From Isoetes taiwanensis (Eukaryota > Streptophyta > Lycopodiopsida > Isoetales > Isoetaceae): a stretch of 64,000 nt of DNA. Numbering within the stretch: position 1 is the first letter of the stretch; each line of letters starts with the position of its first letter. Below the pieces are notes generated by a model, which ran no database searches, had not been told where the DNA came from, and saw only the letters and a program-made list of their open reading frames with translations. The translations under genes and the position numbers were made by a program. The DNA lies in contig JAJEKV010000046.1 in NCBI GenBank assembly GCA_021234155.1, positions 4,008,665 through 4,072,664 of the forward strand. Direction: 5' to 3'. Below are positions 12,124 to 22,261 of this stretch, in pieces.

Positions 12124-12333
12124 CTAAAGGAAACCTACTAAGCATAGTGGCAAATTTTTCAAAAATCCAAAAATATAGCAATTTTGCGATAAATAGCCAC
12201 TAAAATCAACACTGGTCGGAGGAGGAGAATCTCTATCAGAGACTTCAGATTCAGATGAAGGAGGCGGACTAATGTAATCACCTGGCCTTACACCACCTGG
12301 ATGGATCCTTGCAGTTTGCTTAGTTCTTGCCAT
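12124..12333 (-). CDS. Small protein with histone H3 N-terminal tail (H3 mimic)
   Basis: The minus-strand frame begins with ATG in a strong context (GCCATGGC). Its first nine residues are MARTKQTAR, identical to the start of histone H3, followed by IHPGGVRPGDYISPPP and an acidic Ser/Pro-rich stretch (SSESEVSDRDSPPP). Compared with H3 (…TARKSTGGKAP), the Gly-Gly and following Pro positions are kept but Lys9, Ser10, Thr11 and Lys14 are replaced, so residues that bind H3K4-reader domains remain while the K9/K14 modification sites are gone. The histone fold is absent. It lies among transposon-like ORFs. The last ~18 residues are hydrophobic and may be read-through beyond a splice donor. Captured H3 exon versus evolved mimic cannot be decided here. 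Confidence 0.5.
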   Translation of the reverse strand: MARTKQTARIHPGGVRPGDYISPPPSSESEVSDRDSPPPTSVDFSGYLSQNCYIFGFLKNLPLCLVGFL

Positions 12334-12542
12334 GGCTTCTCGGTGGATGGCGCTTTATACTACGAACACTGACAAAAATAGACAACTGGCAAGAGATAAA
12401 TAGTAAAAAACAAAAGTTAAAGTAAAATATGATGGTAACATTTTTAAATAATTGTACGGAACCCTAAAAAAATACCGGACAAAATACGGAACCCTAAAAA
12501 AACATCGACCAAAAACACAAATAAAAAAACCGAGATTCAAAG

Positions 12543-13153
12543 CTAGGCGATAGACAATTTCTTGTTGATCGCGAACTCACTAAACTTTACATTTCCCTCT
12601 TGCACGTAACCAACCCTAATGCCATCAATGAAATAATGGAAGTAAAATCGACAATCTCCTCTGTCTCCATTAGCACTCTTAGCTCGATAATGGCCATTCG
12701 CTTTCCATGGTGGCTGTATAAATGACTTCCTCCCCTCTCCATACTTTCGAATATCCACGCGCATCGAATTAATGCGTTTATGGTCCTCAAAGCGGCTCCC
12801 AAAAAGTTGTGCGACCTCTCTTTTTACTGTTTCCTTCGTTCTAGTTGACAATTAGCATTATAAATATTGTTTTGGAAGAAAGTATCCGAACTTAAAGGAG
12901 GACTTAACTTCTGGCGGACCTGTTAGTTGACCCGGATGATTCGTGGAATCGAACATCCAGTCGGAACCAAAAATAAGCTATCCACAAAATGTCGGGGGAA
13001 AAGCTGCGTATATGTCTTGAGACTTTTCGAACTTCTCGCCATCTGGAATATGTTAGCAAATACCTCAAGCGATTGTGAAGATTTTTGAAACTCATCCTCA
13101 CGCCTCCGTTTCGGACATTCCGCTTGCACCTCGTCGACCATGCATTTCTTCAT
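12543..13153 (-). pseudogene. Unidentified transposon-like ORFs upstream of the H3-mimic frame
   Basis: Two minus-strand frames occur in order: 13153-12923, a basic stretch (CPKRRREDEFQKSSQSLEVF), and 12851-12543, 102 codons (containing VKREVAQLFGSRFEDHKRIN and CRFYFHYFIDGIRVGYVQEG). The second looks like folded globular coding sequence rather than noise but matches no family I know. Both point the same way as the H3-mimic ORF and could be exons of one gene. Confidence 0.3.
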
Positions 13154-13460
13154 TGCAATTACATTGTTCTCATTAGTCGTGGCTTACAAAGTTCACTTAA
13201 AGGGGGCAATTCAACCGGCCTCAAGCTTCGGTTTCACGACCTTACGTTATAATCATGTCCGTAAAACGGATGCCTATACCCCTTAAAGGTCCACGACATC
13301 CATACCTTGGAAAAGGACAATTCCGATGTCTATGTGATACCACGACAAGTACACTACTAATACTTTCGGCCGGAATGACATCCACGACGTCGATAAACAT
13401 AGACTGCACAATAAATTTGTTTGTAAACACGTGTCAGCGAAAGAAATGAAAAGATAAAGG

Positions 13461-13529
13461 AGATCACACGGCGTGAAACTATCTCTCACGCTTAAGTTAA
13501 GTAGCCGGCTAGCCCGGCGTCGTGTGATC
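13461..13529. repeat. Hairpin unit AGATCACACGGCG...CGGCGTCGTGTGATC
   Basis: GATCACACGGC at the left and GTCGTGTGATC at the right are near-perfect reverse complements around a ~45-bp core. The same ends and size occur at 10664-10730. Confidence 0.6.
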
Positions 13530-13584
13530 GATTAAAGGTGGTTACCATTTGCGGGCAATTTTGGGAATTTGTTTTTGGTGGAGA

Positions 13585-14040
13585 TTAGCTCTTTGGCCAT
13601 ATCGGAAAGGGGTATATGCATGTCATTATTGTTATACTTTCCACTTTCCGGCCGCTAGAATTCAACTTGAACTCTTTTATCCTACCTATCCAATGTGTCA
13701 TACGTCCTGATCGCCTTTGTCGCTTAACTCTATGCTCGTCCCTCGTTGATGGCAGCATACTCACCACGAACCTATTGAGACAAAACCTCCCACTTCTTGA
13801 CCTTGGGAGTTACGTAAATGGGGCAAGAACACGAAATTACGGGGAGACATGGATTGCGGATGAGGAGTGAAGGCGGAGAGGATGCAGAAAAGCCGGAGTG
13901 ATGATCTGAAGTTTGGCGCCAAAATTTGACAAAGGGAGTTGGTGGCCGGCGGAGGGGCGGTCAAAGCTCACCATTATTTTGGCGTGGCGACTCGAAAAAT
14001 ACGGGCCATTAAAATGGTTGCAATGAAAGCCTTGAGGCAT
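13585..14040 (-). pseudogene. Unidentified minus-strand coding remnant
   Basis: Short minus-strand open stretches follow one another in shifting frames: 14040-13837, 13964-13761 and 13767-13585, the last containing HRVKRQRRSGRMTHWIGRIK. Composition looks coding (basic, mixed) but no domain is recognised. It ends close to the 13461-13529 hairpin, repeating the ORF-plus-hairpin layout seen at 8.5-10.7 kb. Confidence 0.25.
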
Positions 14041-14160
14041 CCCCTATGAAAATACGCCATGTGGATGCCAAGTAAGCCTGCTCATCCTTCTACCTGCCAA
14101 GTAATACTGACTTTCGTAAAAAAGGCGCAAACCTGATTGGTCCTGGCAAACCTGAAATCT

Positions 14161-14782
14161 TTAACCCAAGATAAGGGCCATTTTCAGACCCCAAATCCGC
14201 CCTAATGACTCATCTGCAAAATAATCTGTTGCGCGAGTAACCAGTTTTTCTACCGCCTCTTCGTTATCAAATAAGATAAGAAAGAAGTTGCTACCGATGG
14301 TCTTTAGAGATTGAAACTGTGGGACAAGATGCTTTGAAAGCCATGATTGAAGTCTCTCAAAATCCAAAAAGCCTCATGTAAAAAAAACCCACTACTGATT
14401 TTGCAACTAAGTTAGATAGTCCTTTTATGCTTACCATGGTTAATTACTGCGGTCTTCAATCCCTTCGTTTCTATAACAGTTCTAGAGGATTGAATCACTT
14501 TATCAAGATCCATTGAGAAATTTCTCGAACACAAAGCACTAAGAGCTTCATCTACTCTATGATCTTGCTAGGCAAGACCTGTTTTATCCAGTCTGAGAAT
14601 CTAGGCCTTAAGATCCTTTGGGCATTGTTCCAACTCTTCCATGCATTAGCCTCATTTCCTTTTCTATTATCATCAATTACATGCCTGTTTCCTTCTGTAG
14701 CTATCTTGGCTATATTACTCGCAATTGTTTGGTTTTGCCCATCACTATCTCCAAGTAACTTAAAATTAACATGCGTTGTCAA
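14161..14782 (-). pseudogene. DUF4283-like retroelement ORF1 remnant
   Basis: The minus strand contains, in shifting frames, NAWKSWNNAQRILRPRFSDW (from 14782), then DLDKVIQSSRTVIETKG, then FERLQSWLSKHLVPQFQSL followed by GSNFFLILFDNEEAVEKL (to 14161). The WL...P...L..IG.NFF..LF..EE pattern is that of plant DUF4283 domains, which occur next to zinc knuckles in LINE ORF1-type proteins. At least two frameshifts separate the pieces. The final 30 bases match the end-sequence seen at 35127, so the ORF is truncated by, or runs into, another repeat. Confidence 0.45.
14176..14207 (+). repeat. Copy of the terminal motif also found at 35127-35158
   Basis: GGCCATTTTCAGACCCCAAA followed by TCCGCCCTAATG matches 35127-35158 at 29 of 32 positions. 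At 35 kb this motif is one arm of an inverted repeat, so this copy may be one end of an unrecognised element. Confidence 0.5.
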
Positions 14783-14986
14783 ATTACAAGATTCTCCGGC
14801 TACAAGAATTGTAGGCTACTTTGTTGTGCAATAGTATTCAATTTGTCGTGTTCACATAACGTCCTCCCCTCAAAAGCCCTCTTTTTTACAACAGAAAATT
14901 CTGTTCCATCCATTCAGCGCTCCTTCTGGTCCCCTCTGCTACAGGGAACTTGCATCTCCAATCGATCCATTCTTAAGACTATTTAG

Positions 14987-16180
14987 CCAATACACTAAAA
15001 CACACAAAATTTCTCCTAAAATCATGGCAAAGCACTAAAATGATGAATCATTAAAGCAAAAATAAGCAGTCTAATATATGAACAGGCATTCAATGCACAT
15101 GAAAAAACTATGCAATTCAAGTCATGTAAATGCAAAAACTTACATGCAATTATGAATATTTTGGCATGTTAAGGACAAAGGAAAATATAGCTTCGTTGCA
15201 TGGATATCTAAAAGCAGACAAAAATGGGTGCTTAGCAAGTACCCCTTCCTAATAGTTCCAGCAGGCTACACATAAATATAAAATATTCCAAATAGTAAAA
15301 ATAAACTATAGTTTCAAAGCCATCTTTCAAGGTGCTTCTTACTTGGTCTCTATATATCACTTGGTTATACCTTAGGCAGGATGTAATAGTAAATCCTTCC
15401 AACTAATTTGTTTGGATTCAGAAGAGTCCTCAGAAATACAACCATTTCCTACCAATTTAATGCCATGTTCTTGATTCAAGACTCGATCGACCACACATAA
15501 ATGCAAAAGGGAGGAAGCATGCAAGTCCGTAGTCACAAAATTTTGCTTAGTGAGATATCATCATCACCAGAGATCCAATAGGATGTGCTACCTTCAAAGA
15601 AACACAAAGAAATGCTTCTTTTTACTTATGGACAGAGGAGAAAAACTCTAAATGAGAAAAATAATAAATGTTCTAAATCTTCTATAAGATGAAAAGAGAA
15701 CTTGCCTGCTGCAGATCCGCTGGCTTTGCCAAAGTCTGCTTGCCTGCTGCCAAAATCCGCTGGCATTGTCGAATCCCGCTTGCCAAAATCCGTTGGCCTT
15801 GAAACTACGTTGACTCTGTTAAAAGCCTTTCCCTCTCCCTGCATGTCGTACCTATCTTTCCACAAGACTTAAACAAATCCTGTACTCCGCCATCACTACA
15901 AACTTTAAACAAATCTGCAACTTCCCAACGATCAGTAGCTCTCCAAATAATCATATGAGAATTAAAGGCAAAAACGTAAAAGGGGGAATACGAGACCAAA
16001 TTTTTTATCCTTGGCTCTAAAAAAATTCACGACGAGTCACTGGTGTAAGGCATAACCTAGCATTCTATGATCTTTACCTGGCATTCTGGAAATTCTACCC
16101 TACGTTCCAACAATCTACCCTACATTCCAGCAATCTGCTCTACATTCTAAAAGATTCGCCAGTCCTGAATGGAAGGCAAG
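14987..16180. other. AT-rich stretch with DFG-repeat exon-like ORF and short tandem repeats
   Basis: No known gene. At 15865-15690 the minus strand has an open frame with three imperfect copies of a peptide unit (PTDFGKRDST, PADFGSR, ADFGKASG), reflecting a ~25-30-bp DNA tandem repeat. 16075-16150 contains a second tandem repeat built on CTACCCTACATTCCARCAATCT. The remainder is AT-rich. Confidence 0.35.
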
Positions 16181-16197
16181 TGATCTCCAACAAGCAA

Positions 16198-16272
16198 GAA
16201 TGTTCCTTCTGGAAACATTCTGGGCATCGCATGGAGGCATGTTGACCTAGAATGTTTCCGGAAGGACCATTC
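16198..16272. repeat. Inverted repeat (24-bp imperfect arms)
   Basis: GAATGTTCCTTCTGGAAACA.. (16198-16221) and ..TTTCCGGAAGGACCATTC (16249-16272) are reverse complements with two mismatches and a 27-bp loop. Confidence 0.6.
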
Positions 16273-16871
16273 TTATATGCATAAGAGCAACTTGGGTTGC
16301 ATTTTGCCCCCTCATCAATAGCATTGTGCCATGTGGCGCAAATTCTTTTTCTGAATCCCTACCCTGGTCAACAGCGACACAATTAGCATTCTGTCTTTTG
16401 CTTAGGCACCTCATACGACACCGAGTTCTTGGATTTACATTACATTCTGAAGGATTTTGAACATTTATCTTTCGTAACCAACGGGACCTTAAAATTACTT
16501 AAGCCAATGGGACCTTAAAATTACTTTAGATTATGGCTTATTTTGTTTTCAGGTAATTTTTAGGTGATTTATCATTGAAAATTTCTCTCGGCGCTAGCTG
16601 GTGACGCCGCCATCTCCCATTATACACCATCATACAAGAAACATAAACAAATTATCATGATTAACAATACAGAAATTCATTATAGAACATGATCCAAAAG
16701 ATCATTATAGAAAATGGATCACTTCCAAAATTACTTTGAAAAAAAAGTTACAGTTCCAAAAATGGATCAGTTCCATCATGATCAGATTTCACATCAGATT
16801 TCATGATCAGATTAGTTCACATCAGGTCAGTTCACATCATCAACTAAACTTCAGATTTTTTATATCAGAAA

Positions 16872-19133
16872 TCAAGGCACCTTTGGTATAGCAGCGAACA
16901 CATTCTCCACTATTGCTCCAGCCTGCGAAGGATTACATATTGAAATAGAAAGAAAGACACAATTTTTATTTGTAGCTGCCATGAACGATTGTCCACCACT
17001 ATTACTCATTTTCGAGTTTGTAATATAACTCCCACCTTCTAGCTGAGGACAAGACTGAAGACACTTCTCCCAGATATCGTTAGTGATATCAAGTTGCTTC
17101 AAATCTGTCACAGCCACACTTCCAGAATTCACAGCAAGATCATCTTCAACTGCGACAACATCTTTAGTAGCAGCTTCAGTAACTTGACTAACTGAACTAG
17201 CAGGAAGAACAATTGGAACCTGCAAATAAAGAAAAGTTATCAAAGCGAATAAACAAAATAAAACTCGGAAAGTATAACTAAATAATTAAACTAAAACACA
17301 CATACTAAAAGACAGAAACATACCTCATACCTTAGTTGCAACTTTTTCTTTCTTGTCATCAAGAGTCGCCAACCCAACTTTCTCACCACTAGAGCTTGCT
17401 CCAGCATTAAATGCTGTCATCATTGCATTCTTCTTAGTTTTTTGCTGCTGAAGAACATCACTGTAAACCTTCAATGAACCATCGTCGTTATAGGGACATC
17501 CTAGAATATTCATTGCAGCATCAACCTGCATTTCTTTAGTTCTGTCGTACCTAGAATACACAAAAAGCAGTTAACAAGAGTACACAAAAAGCAAACAAAT
17601 ACTAAAATAAAACAAAATCGCTTACTTTTTATAGGAATCGACATTTCGATGACCAGTTATCAGCATCATGATTTCAGGTGGAACTCCAGCCATTGATAAC
17701 CTCGAAACTAGTGTCACACGACCACTCTTGTTTGTTATTTCCACATCACTCACCAAACTGCCCATACACTGCAACCACGTACGAATTTTGTTGACACTCA
17801 TTGGTACCTTCTGGTACCATGCCTGCAATAACACAAATATTGAGGACTCTTATTTAAAAAAAAAAAAAAATAGAAACACAATAAACTTAGAAAACTTACA
17901 TTATATCTTAGATTACAAATTGTTTGCAGGAAAAAAGCCCGTGGCTGATCATTATCCTTCTCCGGCAAATGCCTAACATATTGCTTGTATGTGTCGACAA
18001 AGTCTGTTTCATAACTCCAAATCGGTGGGCGGAAATGAGAATCATCAAACCTATTCATGCTGCTGTGCCAATTCTTTGAAACTCACTCCCTGTACATGAC
18101 AGCATCTCCATACTCATCGCTACGCAGACTCACATCACAATCAAGAACTCCATGGAGTTCTGCATGCCCTCGAATCCCAAACCTAGAAACCATGTAATAG
18201 GCTAGCCGTTTCTGACAACCTGAAATAAAACATAAGTTATTAGAAAAGAAACAATTCAAACTAAATTTTAAAATTACATGTATTATGTGTGTTCTGATGA
18301 TCGCGGTCTGCTAGTAATTCACATTCCAATTTAAAACTTATCTCAGCTGCCTTCTTTTTTGTCGCTGCACCAACTCCAGCACGTCGCGACCGCTCTACAT
18401 CACCAGTAAACGCCTTGCAGGCTCTACGAAATAATGAATGGTGCAAGATATTAAATCGCGGACAATCAATTCCAGTTTGTTCAATTATCATATCCTGCTT
18501 TTTCCTGATTATACGACCAATGGTTCTGAAAAGGTTATTCAAACTGCACAAATAGTAAAAAACAGTTAGAATTAAAACACAAAAGCAAAAAAAAAAAAAA
18601 AAAAAAAGAAATAAGTACGCGCTGCGTGAAACATCTTGCCATTATTTTTCTTTACTTGAATCATAAACATCACAAGCATTTCACCCAGCTCAGGGAATGG
18701 AATGTCTTCAATAGGAACGGAAGTATCCATCTTCCTGAATTCTCTCCACGCATCAAATTTCTTCCTAGCCCAATTGGTTACCTTTGAAGAACCATCTCTT
18801 CCACCATGATATACATCATGCATGCATTATTTGCTCATCAAGAGGGAGAAATCGATCACTCTTAGGTTCTTTTTCTGTGTCCTGAGCAGGAACCCTGAAC
18901 TCTTCTAACCATGGCTCTTTTCCCACTTCCTCCATGAACTGAGTAACCTCATCATTGACATTTGCTTCCAAGAATTTGTCTACGTCTATCACTTCTTCCT
19001 CACAGGCTAGAGAACCAGTCAAGTTCAAGGAAAAAGATGGACTCTCCATTTCTTTACCTCTAGAAGCCACCACACTAAACAGACAAACATTAGAAAACCT
19101 AGACAGCAAAACAAGCCACAAAAGACCTGCCAT
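16872..19133 (-). pseudogene. Crypton-type (DUF3504-like) tyrosine recombinase gene, inactivated
   Basis: Six exons read on the minus strand: 19049-18619, 18543-18278, 18219-17900, 17822-17626, 17550-17331 and 17220-16872, with good GT-AG sites and matching phases except the first joint. The order follows the Crypton/KIAA1958-like family: acidic N-terminus; FDAWREFRKMDTSVPIEDIP with QVKKNNGKMF; SLNNLFRTIGRI and DCPRFNILHHSLFRRACKAF with GVGAATKKKAAEISF; FGIRGHAELHGVL (box I Arg at 18170-18172); RAFFLQ...AWYQKVPMSVN; KSGRVTLVSRLSMAGVPPEI; ITGHRNVDSYKKY (catalytic Tyr at 17547-17549, just after a splice). Box II has Lys where many recombinases have His. Defects: a tandem ATGC duplication near 18820 shifts frame, the exon 1-2 joint is off by one base, and an in-frame TGA lies at 18083-18085. 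Upstream ATG choices are 19133 or, more likely, 19049. Confidence 0.75.
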
Positions 19134-20480
19134 TGCAACCTGCAGACAACAAAAAAATGTTAGATAAACATATTAGGAAGAACCTTAAAAACTACAGCTT
19201 AAAACTAACCTTAAAATCTTGAGCAAACGCAGAACTTGATCCTTTATGAAAATAACTCTCCACTTGCTGCATGCATGCAACTGGAAATACCTTAAGAAAT
19301 ATCCCGGTGAGCCAAGCGCTTACACCCGACATTTACTTTATTAACCCTGATCTCCACTAACATCAACAAACAAATGTGCCGATCCACACAAGATTATGAA
19401 ACAAAGAATGGCCAGCTGACAGCCACTAAACCTCGACTCCCGGCCACAAAATCTCGACTCAAAGCCACTAAATGCCGACTAACAGTACCCAAGAACTCGA
19501 TCACCTCCACCAAAACACCTCAAACACAAGTTATCTCGACGAAATACCTGCAAACACAACAAAAAAACTCGTGAAGAAAGAAACAAAAGAAAAATAACAA
19601 AAACTTCGAAAAACTTCACAAACATGAGCAAACAAGGCGTCGATGCGGGCTCGCCTCCTAAGCCTCCAAAACAACGTCAATCCAAAAATGAGGGCTCCGT
19701 CAGCCGGGCGCCACAAAAAACGCAGCTTGGAGGAGCTCTGTAGGAATAGCTTTCGTCAAATAAAAGGGCTTGTACGGTCACCAAAAATTATAATTTATAC
19801 CCCTGCTGACATGGCAGGGGTAATTTTAAGGTCCTGTTGGCCACGTCGGGACAATGCACGCCACCTGGCAGTTTCCAAGTGGAAATCCGCAGCGCCACCA
19901 GAAGCTAAAGGAGGCGCGGCCAGGATTTCCACTGGAACCGCCGAGATGGCGCGGCATTGCCCCCTACCTTATGAACCGTTTACCTGTGATTCTAAAGCTT
20001 TTACTGCTCATTCTCAAAATCTTACCTTTCATTCTGGAGCTCCAAGAAAATTTGACTGCCCGTAAAGCGCAACCCAAGTTGGTTCTATGTAAAGGGAATG
20101 TCTCTGTACTAGACATTCTTTGTGCGTCAACAATGCCTCTGCCTAATGGCGTCGGCATTGTTTCCACACAAGGAATGTCGGCGTTGTTTCCACACAAGGA
20201 ATATCAAGTAGAGAGACGTTCCTTTATATAGAAAGCATACACACTTCTGAAATACGAGATTTGACAATAAGTGCCCAAAAGCATTAGAGGTAAAATAATT
20301 CTTTTATAGAATAGAAACATGTAATGTCCAAAAGTTGGTGGGCTTTTCAAGTTCTAAAAAGTAAAGATGTCATGTTTAACTATGCTTGTGACCATATGAT
20401 TATTAACGTATTTGATAAACGTGCACTTCTTTGACTAATATATTATCAAATCGTGGACTCCAACTTTGAGATGAGAGTGC
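19134..20480. other. Non-coding; short tandem repeats and a small palindrome
   Basis: This flanks the 5' side of the recombinase gene. 19410-19490 has about three copies of a 24-bp unit (GCCACTAAATCTCGACTC-like). ACCCCTGC...GCAGGGGT near 19798-19820 is a small hairpin. 20145-20205 holds a 26-bp tandem duplication (GTCGGCATTGTTTCCACACA). Open frames at 19643-20231 are unrecognised. Confidence 0.35.
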
Positions 20481-20494
20481 TATTTTCTTTAGTA

Positions 20495-20680
20495 GTGGGA
20501 AGAGGCGATACGGTACATGTGAATTGAATTTGTCAATACGTGCCTGCAATCGAAAACTACCTTGACATATTGGATAGGTTTTTCTATAATAGTAGAAGAG
20601 GCAATATACATGTGAATTGATTTTGTCAATACGTGTCGGCAGTAGTAAGTTACCTTGGTATAGTGGCTAGGTACCATGAG
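20495..20680. repeat. ~105-bp diverged tandem duplication
   Basis: Both copies contain TACATGTGAATTGAATTTGTC / ACATGTGAATTGATTTTGTC, then AATACGTG, a purine-rich stretch, CTACCTTG or TTACCTTG, and GGATAGG or GGCTAGG. Confidence 0.55.
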
Positions 20681-20699
20681 GCCTTGAATTCAATATACA

Positions 20700-21376
20700 T
20701 TACAATAAACGTGTAGAGGATTGTAGTTACATGGAAAGCATTCCGAAAGGACTAGCTAAAATTCTCAGCCTTGGCCATATAAGAATACAATAGGTCATCA
20801 TGTCAGTCAATATTATATATAGAAGTGATATGGTGCTTTAGTGTTTGGCTGCACTGAAAATTTGGTGGGAACTGCTTTGATAAATGAACTTGGAAACTCA
20901 CATGTTAAATGCGACTAGCTAGAGTGGGTAGAACCAATGGATGAGTGGAGTTTCGTGTTAAGAGCAATAATGATCATGAGTAAGTAAGTAATGAAGTCGT
21001 TACGATAGAGCCACTATGAATAGATTAACCTAAGGATTAAAAAAAAATCACCTCTAAAAATAATTGGGGATCAAAACCTAAGGCTAAAAAGATGACATTT
21101 CCGAGTCTTTTTCTTCACTAACAACATGGCAATTGGGTCGGTGCTTTTGCCTCCGGAATGGAAAATGGCTCAAGGATCCCAGGCCCGCTCCTAGCTCCAG
21201 ACCGATTCTAGACCCGCTCCCGGCTCCCGCCGGGTCGCGGGGCCCCTGGAATAAGCTTCCCACATTCCATGCCGCCATACTTTTGTGCATGACGGATCCT
21301 AAACCTCTGTCTTTAGTGCCGAATGTTGGTTCAAAAAAACCCTGTCCAAGTTCTATACTGTAGGGGAATGGCATAT
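20700..21376. other. Non-coding; GC-rich block related to the adjacent hairpin
   Basis: 20700-21100 is AT-rich and featureless. 21180-21250 is GC-rich (GCTCCCGGCTCCCGCCGGGT) and resembles the loop of the 21377-21447 hairpin, suggesting a diverged neighbouring copy. Confidence 0.35.
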
Positions 21377-21447
21377 TCCCTGTTTATCCGGTGAGCTGCT
21401 CCCAGCTGCCCGCCAGCCGGTCGCAGCAGCCACCGGATAAACAGGGA
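21377..21447. repeat. Perfect 17-bp inverted repeat around GC-rich loop
   Basis: TCCCTGTTTATCCGGTG (21377-21393) and CACCGGATAAACAGGGA (21431-21447) are exact reverse complements. Inside them GCTGCT and AGCAGC extend the stem with a one-base bulge. The loop is GC-rich. A foldback element or MITE remnant is likely. Confidence 0.7.
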
Positions 21448-22012
21448 ACCGAATAAGCACTCTAAAGAAAATGGATGAAGGAAGATGAGAAGGCAATTGC
21501 GGCAAAGACTTAGAATAAATTGGAACCAAAATGCCAATCAAACTGGCCCGATTTCAAAACCTAAATTCTGTATGCAAGCCTTTGAAAATACGCCACACTG
21601 GTCTCGTCTGATTTGAAGCCCTAAACATTCATTTAGTGCCAGCTCTCCGCGTATTTTACGTTCAAATCAACATGGGATTACCCAAACAAATATCCATCAA
21701 ATATCGTGCCTTCGGACCAGCAACATCCACTGTTGGAATATTGACCAGAAATGTCAACACAGCTGCTAGAATGATTCCTAGAACTAACCTGCACGATATG
21801 ACGGACCCTTTGGGTTATTAATACGATATCTGCTTCATTTACTACACATACTCCTCATAGATCTGTCAGAAATACTACTTCTTCATCTGTTACTTTCTCA
21901 AAATACTAGCAGTTTTTGTTGATCTGTGACAGATACAAAGGATAATCTGTTGGGTGATAAGACTCTGCATCTGTTGTTACTTGAATTGGGTGATTTTAGA
22001 AAATTTGAAGTA

Positions 22013-22261
22013 ATGGATCAGAGAGTCAGGTTCTTGTTTGCCAGTTTCTTAGCCCTTTTGTTGATCCAGCAGATTCAGTGCTGCAGATTGGATCAAGGAA
22101 GTATGAGGGTTTTGCAGAGTGTGAATAATAGTAAAGAGCAGGCTTCTATCCCCCTTGATCCCCCTATACTCTCATTTGCAGCTGCATATAATGCTTCAGT
22201 TTTCGCCATGCTCCCAAAAGTCTCCACTCCGCCATCCGGCCCGAGCCCCGGCGGAAATTGA
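22013..22261 (+). CDS. IDA-like (IDL/PIP-type) secreted peptide precursor
   Basis: A single-exon 82-residue frame. Residues ~1-24 (MDQRVRFLFASFLALLLIQQ and following) form a clear signal peptide: basic start, long Leu/Phe/Ala core, then Gln/Cys. A variable middle follows. The protein ends in FAMLPKVSTPPSGPSPGGN, which fits the C-terminal pattern of plant IDA/IDL peptides (F..LPKG..IPPS[AG]PS..[N]) with the terminal Asn at the very end; SGPSP also recalls the related PIP peptides. Known members are cleaved, Pro-hydroxylated and sensed by HAESA-type receptor kinases in organ shedding and defence. The usual Lys-Arg-His before Asn is Pro-Gly-Gly here, so receptor fit is uncertain. An upstream in-frame ATG at 21926 would spoil the signal peptide, so I chose 22013. 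Confidence 0.65.
   Translation: MDQRVRFLFASFLALLLIQQIQCCRLDQGSMRVLQSVNNSKEQASIPLDPPILSFAAAYNASVFAMLPKVSTPPSGPSPGGN

Noticed and set aside
12124-12333. Annotating this as a histone H3 gene
   Set aside because: Only the first nine residues and a few later positions match; the histone fold and Lys9/Lys14 are absent.
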